A stretch of 64,000 bases of DNA from positions 6,279,667-6,343,666 of the forward strand of contig NC_049984.1 in the NCBI RefSeq assembly GCF_000003815.2, given 5' to 3'. The notes beneath the pieces were generated by a model that had not been told where the DNA came from, made no database searches, and worked only from the letters and a program-made list of their open reading frames with translations. Of the stretch, positions 47,401 to 62,200 are shown piece by piece. Within the stretch, counting starts at the first letter, position 1; each line of letters begins with the position of its first letter. The stretch is from Branchiostoma floridae. Lineage: Eukaryota; Chordata; Leptocardii; Amphioxiformes; Branchiostomatidae. A program made the position numbers and the translations under genes.

Positions 47401-50400
47401 TTCCCGAGCGCGGGGAGGTTTTGTTCTCGTTACCTCACAGTGCCATGGGTAGGTACCTCACAGTGCCATTGGTAGGTACCTCACAGTGCCATGGATAGGT
47501 CGACCTGGTGTGTTTCCTGAGGTCCTGATTATGATAATGCAAAACGTTCCCTTCTGTGTTTCCCGAGCGCGGGGAGGGTTCGTTCTCGTTACCTCGTGCA
47601 AGTTGACCGTCGACAGTGCCATGTGCAGGTCGACCGTCGCGAGCAGCCGCCTAGTGTGCCGCAATATTGACTCGAACTCTCACGGTCTCGGTCGGCAGTC
47701 ACCTGACATTAATTAAGTACACTAAGCCCTAATCCCTTGAAAGACTATCTGATAGAGTGCACGCCCCCTTATTATCCATTATATACACACACTAATTGTC
47801 CTCCAGCCTCATCTATCAACCCTAATATCTACCTCTGATGCTATCAATCACCGGTGGTGGGAATGACGTCATTGGTGATTACGCCTGACGTCATGCAAAC
47901 AGGGTGATCTACCTCCGCTTCCACATTAAATGGTATCGTGATGCTGTAACTTAGCTACCGGAGAGTACACCACCAATCTTGTCTGTTGACATATGCGCTG
48001 AGTGAAAGCGCGGCATCCAAAACACTAATTTCAGTATGGCATCTGATTCTTTTAATCAAAGTTCTTGACTAATTCGACCTTTAAGTCAAAGCCAGGATGC
48101 TGCATTTGATTCTGACAGAACTACGGTCATTATATTCTCGAATAGATAATCGAATATTTTCCATATGATACCATTACCCTTACTTTGATTTGCTCCGAAA
48201 AAGGAAGCCACACCCAAGTTGCCTAGATATATCATCATCATCATCATCATTGGCCTCCGTCCGTCTAAAGAGACGATGGGTTTTGGTCATGGTCGACATC
48301 TTCTTTGGTGGCTGAACAAGCCGATTCTGGAATGGCAGTCTCTGCCTAGATATAACCAACGCTAGTATTGCAGCAGTCTGGTCTTACCGCTGGCATGTTT
48401 CCGATATGTTTCGACCTTGTACTTTCAATCAACATTTCGGCATGAACTGCAAACGAACCCGTCATATCATTTACACAAGACCGGTTTCCCCACGATTCCA
48501 TCACGTTTCAGGACACATTTGAGAGCACCAAATTTCGTGGCCTGATTTTGATTAGATAAAATTTTCTTTGTTGCTTAATTCTCGTGTTTTCCTGTTTTCT
48601 AAGAAACACTTTACCGACGCAGACAAGATGTCTGCCTCACGTACTCTGCTAAACCCGCCGGCCTCTCTCTTCTCAGCTTCCATTTCCCTTCCGTGCCATT
48701 TTCCGTAATAGACCCGTTCTGCAGGGTCCATAACTGTAAACTCCCGGGATGAACACGCAGGGTTAGAGTGGGTTATGTCGGCTGAGTCACGAGTGGAGGG
48801 AACAGTGATGGTAATACACGTTCTCATAACGGGAGAACACCTTTATATGAGATACGATCGGCCGGCAACCTGTTACCTCCGCTGCGCACGTCATAAACTA
48901 ACTGAAATGAACGTCGTAAACTTGATACCGTTGTTACAATAAAGGTACTTCATTCCTTTGATATGTGCTTTACGGCTACATGATCTTGTACATCGATCTT
49001 TGTGTGAAATAAAAAAAGTTTTACTAGTCTGTTGTAACAAAGTGGGCGGTACTGACGCAGCTCAAGCTGGCTGCCAGACGTGTCTGAGTCATGGAAGCAG
49101 CGAGGGCGTGTTAGCAGAGAGAGATATGTATAAAACTTGTTGCATGTAGAGTTAGAGGATACATCAAATTTCACGTCGACGTCACCGCGATTATAAGAAC
49201 AGTAACACACAAAAACAATAACCAAGGCAAAACAAAAATATTAGTGAAGATAACCACTATTGCATTGTAATGATAATAAAATCATAATAATTAATGACAA
49301 AGTCTATCTACAAAGTTCCTTTAATGCAGTTTTTATTCATTTTATTACCCCATTGCTGCAGTTCGACTAAAATATATCTTGAGCATCATTGTATCCCTAT
49401 GGCGAGGCTTAGATGTAATAAAGTCGCGTGTGACCATCTCGTCTGGCGGCGACAATGCTATTTGTTCCCGCACTAAGCCCTGCTCCAGTCCATGTCCCTC
49501 GGCAGGTAGTCATATTGGCACGGGCTGGATGTAATTTGTGATAGATTATTGCCTGACCCATTTTCGTCATGTTGGCAGATTTATGTCTGACAACCCGGTC
49601 TGGGCACCGTCCCAGTCGGTATTAAAAGCTTTTCACTATAACAAAGAGCAGTATATCGATGTTGTGTGATTTCCCCCGATTGAATAATGACAAGGCTCTG
49701 CATTATTGCAACCGGCGGGCCGCCTGGCTTATTGGGTATGGGCAGATATAAACGACGTAGTTGCTGCTTCATGCTGGCGACGTCTGCGCGAAAAGTATAC
49801 GTGCATGAATACATGGGCTTAAATCACCCTGTTGTCGTACAATCAGTACATTACTAAGTATCATCCTCGGCCATCTTGTAATTGGCTATATGTCTTCAAT
49901 CCCCTGATCTAAGAGGCGTGTAATTGCGTAGCTCGGTAAAATTGTGCCATCTGTATATGGTTAGTTTGGTTTGTAAACGGTATGTAAGCCGGAGGAGTCG
50001 ATGCACCCCTTGCTAGACGGAATGTATCCATGCATGCAAATTCCATCTCTATATGTAATACAAACAAAATGGTGTAAACATTCGAGCGTGCAAACAATAC
50101 ATAATGTATACAGCAAATATACACAGCAAAACACACACACATGATTTTCACCAGTTGGACACCATTGCCATGTATTGACCATTTAAGTGGTGCTTGGTGT
50201 TTATCATTAGTATTGAAACTTGTTTCCGCCTTTTTGTCTTTTACCTGACATACATCACGCGAGCCCTGAAGGGTGCACGGGAATCACTATTACATTCAGC
50301 TTACTGGTATTGATCTCATCGATTATCCCATCAGAAAGTCTGGAGCTGCTGGCGGAGCGACAGAAATGGGTTAACATTTCGACAGGTTGATAGATTCTCT

Positions 50401-53400
50401 GACTGATGATTACAAACTGACGGACAGGTTGCAGGCTGCTGTAACAATTTGCTTCCATACTCTGCAAAAGCTGTTGCTGTTGTTGTTATTATTGATACTG
50501 TTGTAGTGTTGTGTAAGTTAAGTAGAATGTAACGGTACAGCACAAAGGCGTTCTCCTAATGGGCCCCTTGAAGATTGTTATATACACATACTATGAATTC
50601 GAAAGTATCTATAACGTTTTAGAGATCAGTCTTGAGTGAAAAAGAAATAAATCCAATAATGTCACTCTGTAATCGGGCAGATTTGTGTGAGGCGATAAAA
50701 GTAAATCTATAATATGAACTATGTGAGCAAATACGCCTGTTCGCAGTGTTGCGAGGGGGCCTCGCGTAAATAGCGCCTGTCTCCTCAGTTTTGTGATGTA
50801 TGATGTCGTACCCCATCAATTTGTGCGTGTCCATGGCTTACATTTACGTTGATTACACATTCATCTTCCAGACACCGCCATAACGTGCAGAAGAACTGCC
50901 ACTTCCCCACTCATTTTTGTCCAACAGTTGGGATCTGCTAATGATGGTACAGTGTTATGATGGCATACAACCATTTCTCTAGATTTCCTATTCCCGTACG
51001 AATGACGTAGCTTGGGAACGCGCCAGAGTAGCGACGCAGTCTGCGGATTACCGCCAAACTTTGGAATCGATATAAAAACGACACCTGCGTCGAGAACGGG
51101 CCACCTTGTGGTTGACCTGCGTTACCGGAAATGTCACGTTATCCATCAGCCAAGTCCGAGCCAGGCTTTCTGACGAGAGAAGCCGGCACCCTGTGCTCTA
51201 CACCGCGGATATCACGTATCCGGCACGGGGTCAGTCCAACAGGTCAGCAAGCGGTCCCGGGATAAATGTTAGCGGCTTTGCAAGCCTACATGTCTACCTG
51301 CAAACCCACGAGATGCTGCTGATCAATGCATTTTCTTTGAAGACGACCTGGGCCAGGGTTGTCTTGACGCCCACCAATCTTTAAGAAATCCGCTGTCAAT
51401 TTGCAAAGTCAAAGGGAATGATTTGGTCTTGCCCAAGGCCGTCGCGATATCCCCTAATCTTTAAGGAGCCTGGAATGACGTTCATTGATTGGGTTCACTT
51501 CCCGAGTTAAGAACGTTGCCGCAATCAAATTGCGAAACCAAATCCCTGTCGTTCATCAAAGATTCTTGTCATCCATGATGGTGTTCCAGCAAATCGGCTT
51601 AGGGAGTAATTTCATAAATGTCGAGTGTCCTAAGCAGTGAGGAGTACTTGTGCCAGATGGATTTTTGTTTGGCATTAAGATTTGTACAGTTTGTGCTCCA
51701 CTGCCCTAGCCTGGGTACCATCCGGAAAGTAGTTCGCTCCGGCGTTAATTACACACTATATATACAGTCGCTTCTCGTTCTGACATTTATCATACACTAT
51801 ATACCTTCGCTTCTCTGCTGTTACGTCTGGGATCCTTGTCCACGTTAACGTATGGAATTGTCAAAAGTTTGGTAGGGAGGCCCACACCCAAATTTCATCA
51901 CAATTACCATTTTTGAAAGGCTGGAATTTTTATTTGTGACATCTATTTGTCATTTTGTATGGATTTCCTTGTAGTACTAAGTAAGTTTAGTATGTCCTGA
52001 AAATTTCACCCTTCTACGATATCGGGAAGGTCAAAAACTTTGTCATCAAACATGCTTCTGAGAGCATTTTTGCCCCATAGTTAAGCATTGAATTAACAGT
52101 GTCAGTGACCTAAAAATGTGATTTTTTATTTTAAGTCGTAGAAAGATGCGATTTGCACCATTTGATAAGGCTTTGGACCAAACACCATAATCAATAAGAA
52201 AAATGTCAAATTTAGACTGATTTATGCAAATTTTATGCAAATTAGGTTCACAGTATAGTTAATAATGTAGCATATCTAAGTCATATTATTAAAGTAATTA
52301 AGGCTTCCAGCGCACTTGATCAATTATGAATCCTATGTACCCACCACATACAATAATCTTATACATTATGAAGCTTCTGTGAAACCCCCAAAGCGCAGTA
52401 TGTGCAGTTAAAAATGCTTATTTGTATTATGGCGCCCCCCTCCCCCCTACATGCTTAACACAGACCACTTAAGATATGGGAATATTTTCAGTTGTCAACA
52501 TACTACAAAGACGAAACTTCATACCATAACAAAAAAGAACAAGTTTGTATAAGCTGTCAACTCTATTTATTCCTACCTTCAACTGTATGCATTTCATGAC
52601 CTTCATAAATCATTACATATGCATATTGTACATGGTGCCCCCCTCCCCCTTGGCATAGGAAAACAACATCTCAGCCCTGACATTCACAGTTTGAAGGGTG
52701 GCTGGGATCAGAATGGCGGAGAAAAGTACAAAACCACAAGTTGAACAAGTACAGCATAATTAACTATGCATTTTATGACCTTAATAAATCATTATATATG
52801 CATATTGTGCATGGTGCCCCCTCCCCCTTTACATACTGTATAGGAAACAACATCTCAGCCCTGACATTCACAGTTTGAAGGGTGGTTGGGATCAGAATGG
52901 TGGAGAACAGTACAAAATCACAAGTTAAACAAGTACAGCATAATCAACTATGCATTTCATGACCTTAATAAGTCATTACATATGCATATTTTACATGGTG
53001 CCCCCCTCCCTCTTGACATAGGAAAACAACATCTCAGCCCTGACATTCACAATTTAAACTGTGGCTCTGGGGATCAGAATAGTAGAGAAACAGTACAAAA
53101 CTCAATATCTATCGAGTACAGCATAATCAACTATGCATTTTATAACCCTATATGCAATAAATGAAATGAAAAGCTGACAGTGGAATGTCAGCCTCAGCAT
53201 CGTTTCTCCTAACGGCCGTGAGAAGAATGCCATCTTCATTATATGCTACAGAAGCAAGAGGTAAGCAGTCGTCAACATCATGTTTTTTTATGTTTTCTTT
53301 TACATTTTGTTTGCTGTCAGAGAATAAATCCTGCCAGAGTCAATGGTGTTCATCCCCAATCGGGGTAGTTCAGCCCAAAGCTGAAATTCCAGTTCCAGGC

Positions 53401-56113
53401 CTTTCATTTCTGATACTTTGCGATGGTTTGTGACGAGTTCGCTTTATTATATTGTCTAAACAAGCTGTCTTTTCTTCCATCTTTCGTCACAATCACATGC
53501 TTGTCTTTTCTTCTTTCTTTCATGATTCCTCTTCCTTGTAGCTTTGTCTTAGTTGTCCTTCTTTCAAAGGTTCTTCACAGTGTTTTCATTCCTCTGTCCT
53601 TTCCTGGCAGTATACATAGCACAGAGTTTTTCTTGTCGTGCCAGCCAGGTGGCTGGATTATCATGCTTTCACCTTACCATATTGTATAGTCATGTATTGT
53701 AGTTCTTCACTGATTTGCTGTACAGTACTCAGTGCGACCACCAATTTGCATTTTGAACCAAAACTTTTGCAGTGCAGAAAATTGTGTCCAATCCTCCAAA
53801 CTCATGTAGCCAACAGAGCAAGATGCTGTGTCTGTCATGAAGTTGTTTTGTTTGAAATGATTCAATGTTTCTTGCATGAATGACTTCTCCTTTATCTTTG
53901 AACTTGACACTGGAATATTGTAGCTCTAAAAGGTCAGCTTAGCTGTTGTCGTTTGGGTAGATTCCAGCAATATATACCTGTAAGTGTAACATTAAAACAA
54001 AATCTTTACCTTCCAAACATAGTCATATCTTATTCCAGCATGACTAAAAGTACTAAAATTAAAATTATTAAAATACAATGAAAGCATAAATTTCAAGTCA
54101 AAATTGTTTCAAATTCTATTTTTATAGGTAATGGATCCCGTCTCATCTTGGTTCACAAAACTTTACTAGAGTCTACCTCATACGTTGAATCACATACACC
54201 ATGCTACGAAGCCCCCCTCCCCTTCAACCATGCTTGTCAACATAGGCACATTGCGTGAAAAATTCAAGTATATCGATGTAAAATATCATTCTAAGATAAA
54301 TCTGAACCCCACATCCTTCCTAAAATTCATATTTTGCTACCAAGACTGCGTTAAAAAAACGATAGTTACCGAAAATTTCCGCGTTGAATCACCGTCCGTG
54401 AGGGGGGAGGGTCGGCCGGGAGCCGTGAATTGGGTCACCGAAGAATTTTCCGCGGCCTTTCGGACGGCAGCTCGCAAACATTTTTCAACGGAAATACATG
54501 AAACTCCGTCAGTATGTCCCCTGATATGTTATCTGTCGACTGTAAAATCATATTTTCCGAAAATTAAGAGATGTCCAAAATACAGCGAAAATACGTCGAT
54601 GTATTCTCATCCACTTCGCTTTGGGCATGGAACTTCCGCGGCTGTTCAGTGATGAAGGGATATGACGTAATCCTGACTGTTGGCTTTACAAAGATCACTT
54701 CTGATTGGCTGTATTTGTATTTACCGCGAGGCGCCGACGAATCAAAGAAAGAGTTACATTTTCGCCTGGTGCGCGGGTTGAACCCGGAAGTGCAGGACGC
54801 AGCGATGAAAACTGGGTCACGGGCGGGCGGCGCGTAAACAATGGGCGCTCGGACACTTTTTATCGATTTTTAAACTGAGATATCATTAGTTTGCGTTGCC
54901 GGAGAAATGTGAAAATAAGTGTGCTAGATAAACTTTTTACGCTGATTCAGAAAATGCTATCGAAATTGCCGTGAGGGACGCCAATAAAGAGATATTTGTT
55001 TCTAAACATGCCACATCTGTTACCGAGAGTAGTGTGGGCCTCCCTAAGTTTGGACGAGGGCGCTGATTGATCCCTGCGTATGAGCGAATTAAGGAATTGG
55101 TTCAAGCTCTCGTTCGAACAGGCGTTTCAACACCCGAAAAGCCCTTCTTCCGCTTGCTGGGAGGGCTGTTGTCATCGAACGAGCGCTCTAGAACCTATTC
55201 CTTATTAACTGACGCTAGCACCAAACGTTTTGAGTGGGCAAGTCTCCAGACGGGTAGCAGAAGCGAACATAGTCCTGAGCGAATTACTACCCGGTTGGTA
55301 CCCTGGCTACCACTGCCCACCTCGGTAGCTACACTCGCTGTACCAGACAAACATATGAACTAATGAAGCTCTGCTGATTTGATCTTTTCATTTTTCGAAC
55401 CACCTTTTCAAGTTCAGGTTGGCCGACTTAAATTGCTTGTGATACAATGGCACACGTCCCTCGTCGCCACTTTGCGCTGACATCCCCGGGTACAGGGCGT
55501 TGGTTTATCACCAGTTGTGAAGGATGCACTCATCTTACCACACGCGCGTCTTGGCGTCCTTTTCATTACTCAAGAAACCCCGCAAGGCGATGTACACGTC
55601 CGGGTCTCATGTTTTTAGACCCTTCCGATTCTTCATTGTCTGCTCGCGGCTTGCCCGGAGGGCTTCGATCCCAGGCAACCACATGGCTGGAATGACAATT
55701 AGTTTTTATCTATATGTAATAACCATTGTACACAGTACGAATTGATATATATCTACTTCATAACGTGTGCTTTTGTCTACGAATATGTTATGTCGTAAAG
55801 GCCTTTAGTAGTGCCGCCAGTCTTAAGCCACGGTATGAAAAGGGAATCGAATTTACAAACCCTGCGGAGAATTTCACGATCTCCTAATGCTGTTTTGCAT
55901 ATATCTTATTTCCCCAGCTATCGCCTTTCATCCAATCGTTGCTTCGAAATACACTTTGTTCCTCCGGCCTCTTAAGTCATTGAGGCGTGAAATAGAATGG
56001 AGGAAGCCCGCCTGCAATGAACTGCATTTGCCAACTATTCCACGCACCCAGGCTGCATACGCATCCCTTGTGAGTGAAAGACAAATACTAGTACATCTAT
56101 CTATCTATATATC

Positions 56114-56204
<91 letters not shown>

Positions 56205-56220
56205 CCCTCCTTTAAATATA

Positions 56221-56280
<60 letters not shown>

Positions 56281-59200
56281 AATTAATGGTTCTACAGTAT
56301 ATGTACATATACATATATCTAAAAAGAGAGAGAGAGAGAGAAATACTTGCAAGCACCATAACAACAAACACCTGAGTCAAAATATAGGGGCTATTTATTA
56401 CCAACAGTCCCCGGCCGTTTTCAGCACCGTGTCGAACTCTCCATCGACACTTGGCCTTCCACCAGATGCAGGATGATGCTGAAGACGGCGCTACTTCAAA
56501 GTCGTGGCGCCGCATAATGGCCCCTAACTTCGTTAGGCGATACGGCGTTATACTGCTATCAGGGGAAATGCAATTACGAACGATATCGGCCACCGGGAAG
56601 TGCACGTGTGATGCCAGAGGAAATCCACTTCATTTGCGCAAAGTGACTGGCGTGCTCAGCGCTGGGCCCGGTGTGTTTCAACAACACAGGCGGTGCCGGT
56701 GTGCATTAAACATGCAGCCACGTACGGCTACACCAATTGACTTCTTTGCTAGGGGGCAGAATCCTAATAAATCTCGCTTGTATGATTCATCGCCAAAGGT
56801 AATCATTAATATCCACAATTTACATGTCTTGGCACGCCAGTGATGCGATCTGAATCATCTGCTGCGTTTGCAAAATCCTCACAGCCAGGAAAAGGATATC
56901 ATCTCAGTTGTTCTGAACGTACGCGTGACCCTACCATCAATCAATTGCATAGTGTTGTATAATGAAAAAAATTCACCAACGGAACTATCTTTGATATGCA
57001 TATGATAGGCAATCCCGGTCGATACAGCGCACACTAATGATGTGGCAATGTTAACCTTCCACTTAGGTCAAGCATCAACGCCCAAACTGAAACCGCACCT
57101 TTCATGTTGAAAGATAAGGGTATGGAGATTTTGGATTCCTGGTATGCATGCAGTCTATTCATGGATCCCACTTTCAGGAAGCTGTATGTAACGGGCTGGA
57201 GGAGATCCTCACAGGGAATTTGATCATGATAAACTGCGATGATATCAGCCACCTGTTGAGCCCTGGCTATCATGGGAAAACTTCAAAAGCAATTACAAAG
57301 TCAACAAACTGATTGAAGTATATAGCAAGAAGATCAATGCTGTCCACATTGCACATCCTCTCGCTTGCAATGTCAAATCATATTCAGGTAGACATCCGTC
57401 ACACACTGAGCAGGATTTAACCCCGGGTTTTCTGGTTGTGAGTCACGCACAAACCGTAGTTTCACCAGCTATAGTCCTGGTATGCCGCCGTCTATTTCAA
57501 GTCCTCACTATCAGGAATTTGCAATAGATAGGAAGCTGAAGGATACGAGGCTGAAGGGTGATTCTCACATGGAGCCTTATCGTATCTTAATTCCGCAATA
57601 TCAGCGACCTTGTGGGTATCGCTGGTCCATGCCGGCGACCCTGTATGAGATTCTGACAGCAGGAATCAATATCCAATCAAATTGGAATTCTGGGTGAGAA
57701 CAAAATTGCCAGTTTAACACTAACCTTCAACTGCAAAAGCCAATAAAGGATCTGGGAGGGCCGACATGTCAACAATAGCGTTCTAGTTCCGTGGACATCA
57801 TTGCTGGGAGGGAGGGAAGGAGGGGGGGGGGGGGTATGTTGCAGCAGCAGCCTGTAACACAGGTGTTCAGTTTTGTGGAATCTTGATTACAGTTATAGTG
57901 ACTCCTTTAAAGGATCTATTAGGGTAAACACCACATGGACTGTGCACTAAATGACTTGCAAGGACGATGCAGTTCCATCCTGCGGTTGCCCACATCCCTC
58001 ATTAACACACCCTTTTTAGCCAGCTTTATAGGTGCAATTCTAAGCCTGCATTAACTACTCCGAACGGAATTTTTCCTGTTTCGCAATTATTGTCAGTAAA
58101 TGTACCCAACTTACTGTGTATTTTTCATGGTGCTACCATTTCTGTTTACACAAATCAATAAGAAAACATAAGTAGGTGGGTTGAATGGGAAGGGTTCCAA
58201 GATGGCTGTCAGTCATTCCAAACACACAAATCATTCTAAAAGGGAATTCTCCATAGTCTGATATTTTGTATGTATGTACGTAGAGGTAGAATATCCCAGT
58301 TGAGGTAGAGAAATTAACAATACAATGGGATAGGGAATTTCCTGAGTAGTTTAAGTATCACAGGTATGAGATCTTAAGTTGTATTAAGGTCTTTTTATTA
58401 AGAATGATTGTAATTGATACGCAATTCAGACATGCACATTGACTGCCATGTATCTACAAATAAACTGTTCTATTCTATTCTATTCTAAGTATGATTTAGC
58501 CCCATAGATCTCTTTTATTTATACATTAATCAAGCGGAGAGGTCATTGTTGATGAGACAAGTGGATATTTTCCATTGATATGTGAACGTGACCTTCATAA
58601 TTTATATGAAGAGTTACGGGGGCACGCCGTGTGGCAACTAGATACTTAATGTATTTCCTTGATTAGCCGATACCGTAATTTTCCGGGGCGTAGTCTGCTT
58701 GACATGAAATTGCTTGATTACCAAAGACCAGGATGAACGCCAATTTGGAGCCGAGCTTTAGTTTTATGACCCATTTAACTTCGTGCTCCTATGGGCGACC
58801 TGTAAAATTGATTGAATTATCCTTGACCGTTACCACAAGTGGTGCTTATAATTGGCTCTTCGTGGCGTCTTTGAACAAGCCATGGGACGCACCTATGAAT
58901 AAACTCCATACAATCGACCACACGCACGCGGCTGTGCTGCTAGACTTGACGATCACCAACATGTTATTTCATATCAGCGTTAAGACAGATGTTTTCGTTT
59001 CACAGTGATCACGGTGATAACAATACTTATGACGCAGAACTAAATAACTAATATGAATGCAACATTTATGTAGAGAATATAGTTCATCCTTGCCTTGAGA
59101 CCGCACAAGCCAATTTGGTATCCTCGGCTTTCAACTGTTGAAGACGTTGAAAGAATTGGCAAGGATGTAAGATGTCTTCGATTATCCAAGATATATTTAT

Positions 59201-62200
59201 GTCATATAATGTTGACGGTTATACCGATCTGTTAATGCAATATACTAATACTAAAAAAACTAACGTCCTAAAACATACCATTTTAGATGGTGTTTATTGT
59301 TCTGTTGATGTATGGAATCAATAGGGCTTTTACCACTCATAGCAGACGCTGGTCCAGATAGGAATAATTCAATTACGTATAGACCATGTTGCAGTCGTAG
59401 ACACTTGGCCGATTTGGGACTCTGTGAAGGCCAAAGTAGCAGGAAATAAGGTAGATAGCATCAACCGTTTCTGAAGTGTATCAACCACAGGAAGAATGCA
59501 TATCATGTTATCAAACGCTCACTTGTGGTGTCAAATATCTTTGCCGAGTAGCTGACCTTGATCGTGGGGTCAAACCGTCCTACAGAAACATTTAATGACT
59601 TGGGCTGCAGGCTGAGATTGAATGGAACGGGCAGAATCAGTGTGGTGACCTCATCCACAGAGGGGCGCATTCACTGCTGTATGTTGTACTGTGATAGCAA
59701 CACTTTCAATGGTGCAGAAATTATCGCTATCGCCGTTACCAACATCTAAGCTTCTGCTTTTTTTTTCGACATACTGGAAATGTGTCATTTTCTCTAGATC
59801 TAATCAAGATAATGTGCATTTGCAGATCACCTCTATTCCCTGAAAATAGTTTTTAGTATCGTCCTATAATGTTCAGCGAATAAGTACCCAACCAAGCGAA
59901 ATTGATTTCAAGAAAAATAAAAGAGCGTTTTGGCACTAAGACGAATCTGCGTTCGTATCATCGATCTTGTTTACGCCCGTTTCTCCAACGTCAGGAGGAA
60001 ATCTAGTAGAAGGGCTATGATATGATTTCCCTGCTAATTTCACGGTACCATTGACTTCCATCTATCTACGTTAACAGTTCGGTGAGCCGAAATAACACCA
60101 CACACAGCACAACCTCTAGCATCAGTGACTCTGTATCGCAGTTTGAACTCAGGCTGTCTTCTACACTTAAATCATTCTGGAATGTTTTGTTACAGACCTT
60201 TGTCTGTAGTACAATACTGCTAGATCTATCAATGCTTTGGCAGACAACGTTTCATCCAAAGAAAGAATGTTCTGGCTTTTTGCCAGTTTGCCACTTAGGA
60301 ATGTTGTTGATTACCTAGACTTAACATTAAGAGCTAAGCGATGATAAATGGCATCCTCGAAAGTAATCCAACGTCGTGTCGTGTTATACCTATGTTTCAT
60401 CATAGCATAATGCGAGATTTGTGAGGTGAACGTGAGTTTTACATAAACAGATTGCCTGGAAGATTTTAGTTGTATAGACGTGCTGTTGCGGCGGCTATTA
60501 AAATGTTTTACTACTGGAAAGTCACGGGCGAGTCAGATGAAGCTGACGGCAATGTCAGCCCGGACAGACCACCGCACCACAGGCAATATTTCTGCTAAGC
60601 ATTGGAGAGAAAGATCAATAGGGTTAGGCACCACGGACACTATATCATCCCTGGGCAATGCCGTAAAACCGTCTGGCAAGTTTAGTAGACTGTCTGTTTT
60701 CATCTTGAGTTATGACGAGTCGATCGTTGGTTCAATGGCTGGCTGTTCAGGGACATGAATGACCACCGCTACACTTTGAGTTGTTGTGTCCAACTAGCTA
60801 AGCTATTCAATACCTTATGTCAGTAGCATGTCCAAAAAGTTGTAGACATAAAGTGGAATTTATGCGTATTCATGCTAGTCACTATTGCTGATTGTCATAA
60901 ATGCATGAACATCACATCTTCGGTTGTCATGTAGTTGGTAGTTCATCTCAACACCCCCAGACCTTTATGCAATATGTCACATTCCTACCGCTACATTAAT
61001 TATTCTAAGCAGTTTAACTTAGCTGGTAACGTGTCTGCATTTACGTACCCACGAAAAGCACTTCTCTATAGAACGCACAATTTAAAAATAAGTCTGTAGT
61101 CTTGCCTGACATTAATGTTGATCACTGTCTTTGTCACATGTGTGTTTCTCAAATCCCGTGTACTATAGCTAGCCATATAGCAATTAATTAGCTTTCGGTC
61201 ACGAACTTACAAGTAACATACATTCTTCATTCTCTTAATTGATTAAACACCAACATTCTGTTATCCATTTTGTATTCATGTATGTATTTATGTATGTTGA
61301 TATTGTGTTTATTATTTTTGTTTCAGTATGTCTATGTTTTGAGTAGAAGACTTAACATAAGCAATGTACTTGTTGCCTAACGCTATTAAATAACGTTATA
61401 TGATGATGATATTAATAAACCAAGGTAAGATAAATATAACTAATATGAAAACCTACTTGTAAAACAAAGCAGCTGTTGCGATGTTTGTTTTATATGAGAA
61501 TGATCCCATTACCCTGTGAGCTGTGAAGGGTCCAGGCGTGCTCCCAGACGTTATTCAGTGGTCGTTACAAGCGCCACACTTGCTTTGCTTGTTTCGTTTA
61601 GCGGTAGTTAGAGCTTGTTAGTTGCCCCCTTGTTGTTTGTCGTTGCAGTAATACCAACTGATTGCCAGCAAATATTCCCAGCCTAGCAGAATGCATTTAC
61701 TAACCTATAACCCATAACAATTTTATTCACCAGGTGATAAATTTTAATGTCCATAAAGTGGCTGCTCCAATACCATTTGGTGTCATTTTCTCGCTGAAAA
61801 TTGACGAAATGGCGTTTACGTTAATGTTGTAACAACCAAAGAATTCTGCTGTTTTGTCACCTGTGGTACACGTTTAGGAGTTACTGTTTACTGTTATTGA
61901 TATTCCTTACTATTTACATTGTATCTTGGATCTCAATTAGCAACAGTACTGGATTAACGGGGGCCGCCCTAAGACGGTCCCCGTCGTAAGACGGCACGGA
62001 TTTTTTGCTGATCTTATTATCCATAAGTACACCGTGTTTGTTGCCACTGACTATGCTGATTACAAAGGTAAATAAACCAAGTCCATGCACACAGCTTTAA
62101 TTTGCATTCCAAGTATACTTTAACATATTTACTTCATGTTTTTTTAAGAGCAGAATTCTAACAGTAATGTTGACAGTGCTGAATCACTGCGGTCACCGGC

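Noticed and set aside
48552-48827. 91-codon minus-strand frame in the large intron
   Set aside because: Charged, protein-like in places ([15 protein letters not shown]), but there is no family match I can recognise and no exon structure around it.
55887-56605. Frames of 162 and 166 codons on opposite strands
   Set aside because: Both are kept open by (CT)n and (TA)n microsatellites (SLSLSL and YIYIYI peptides).
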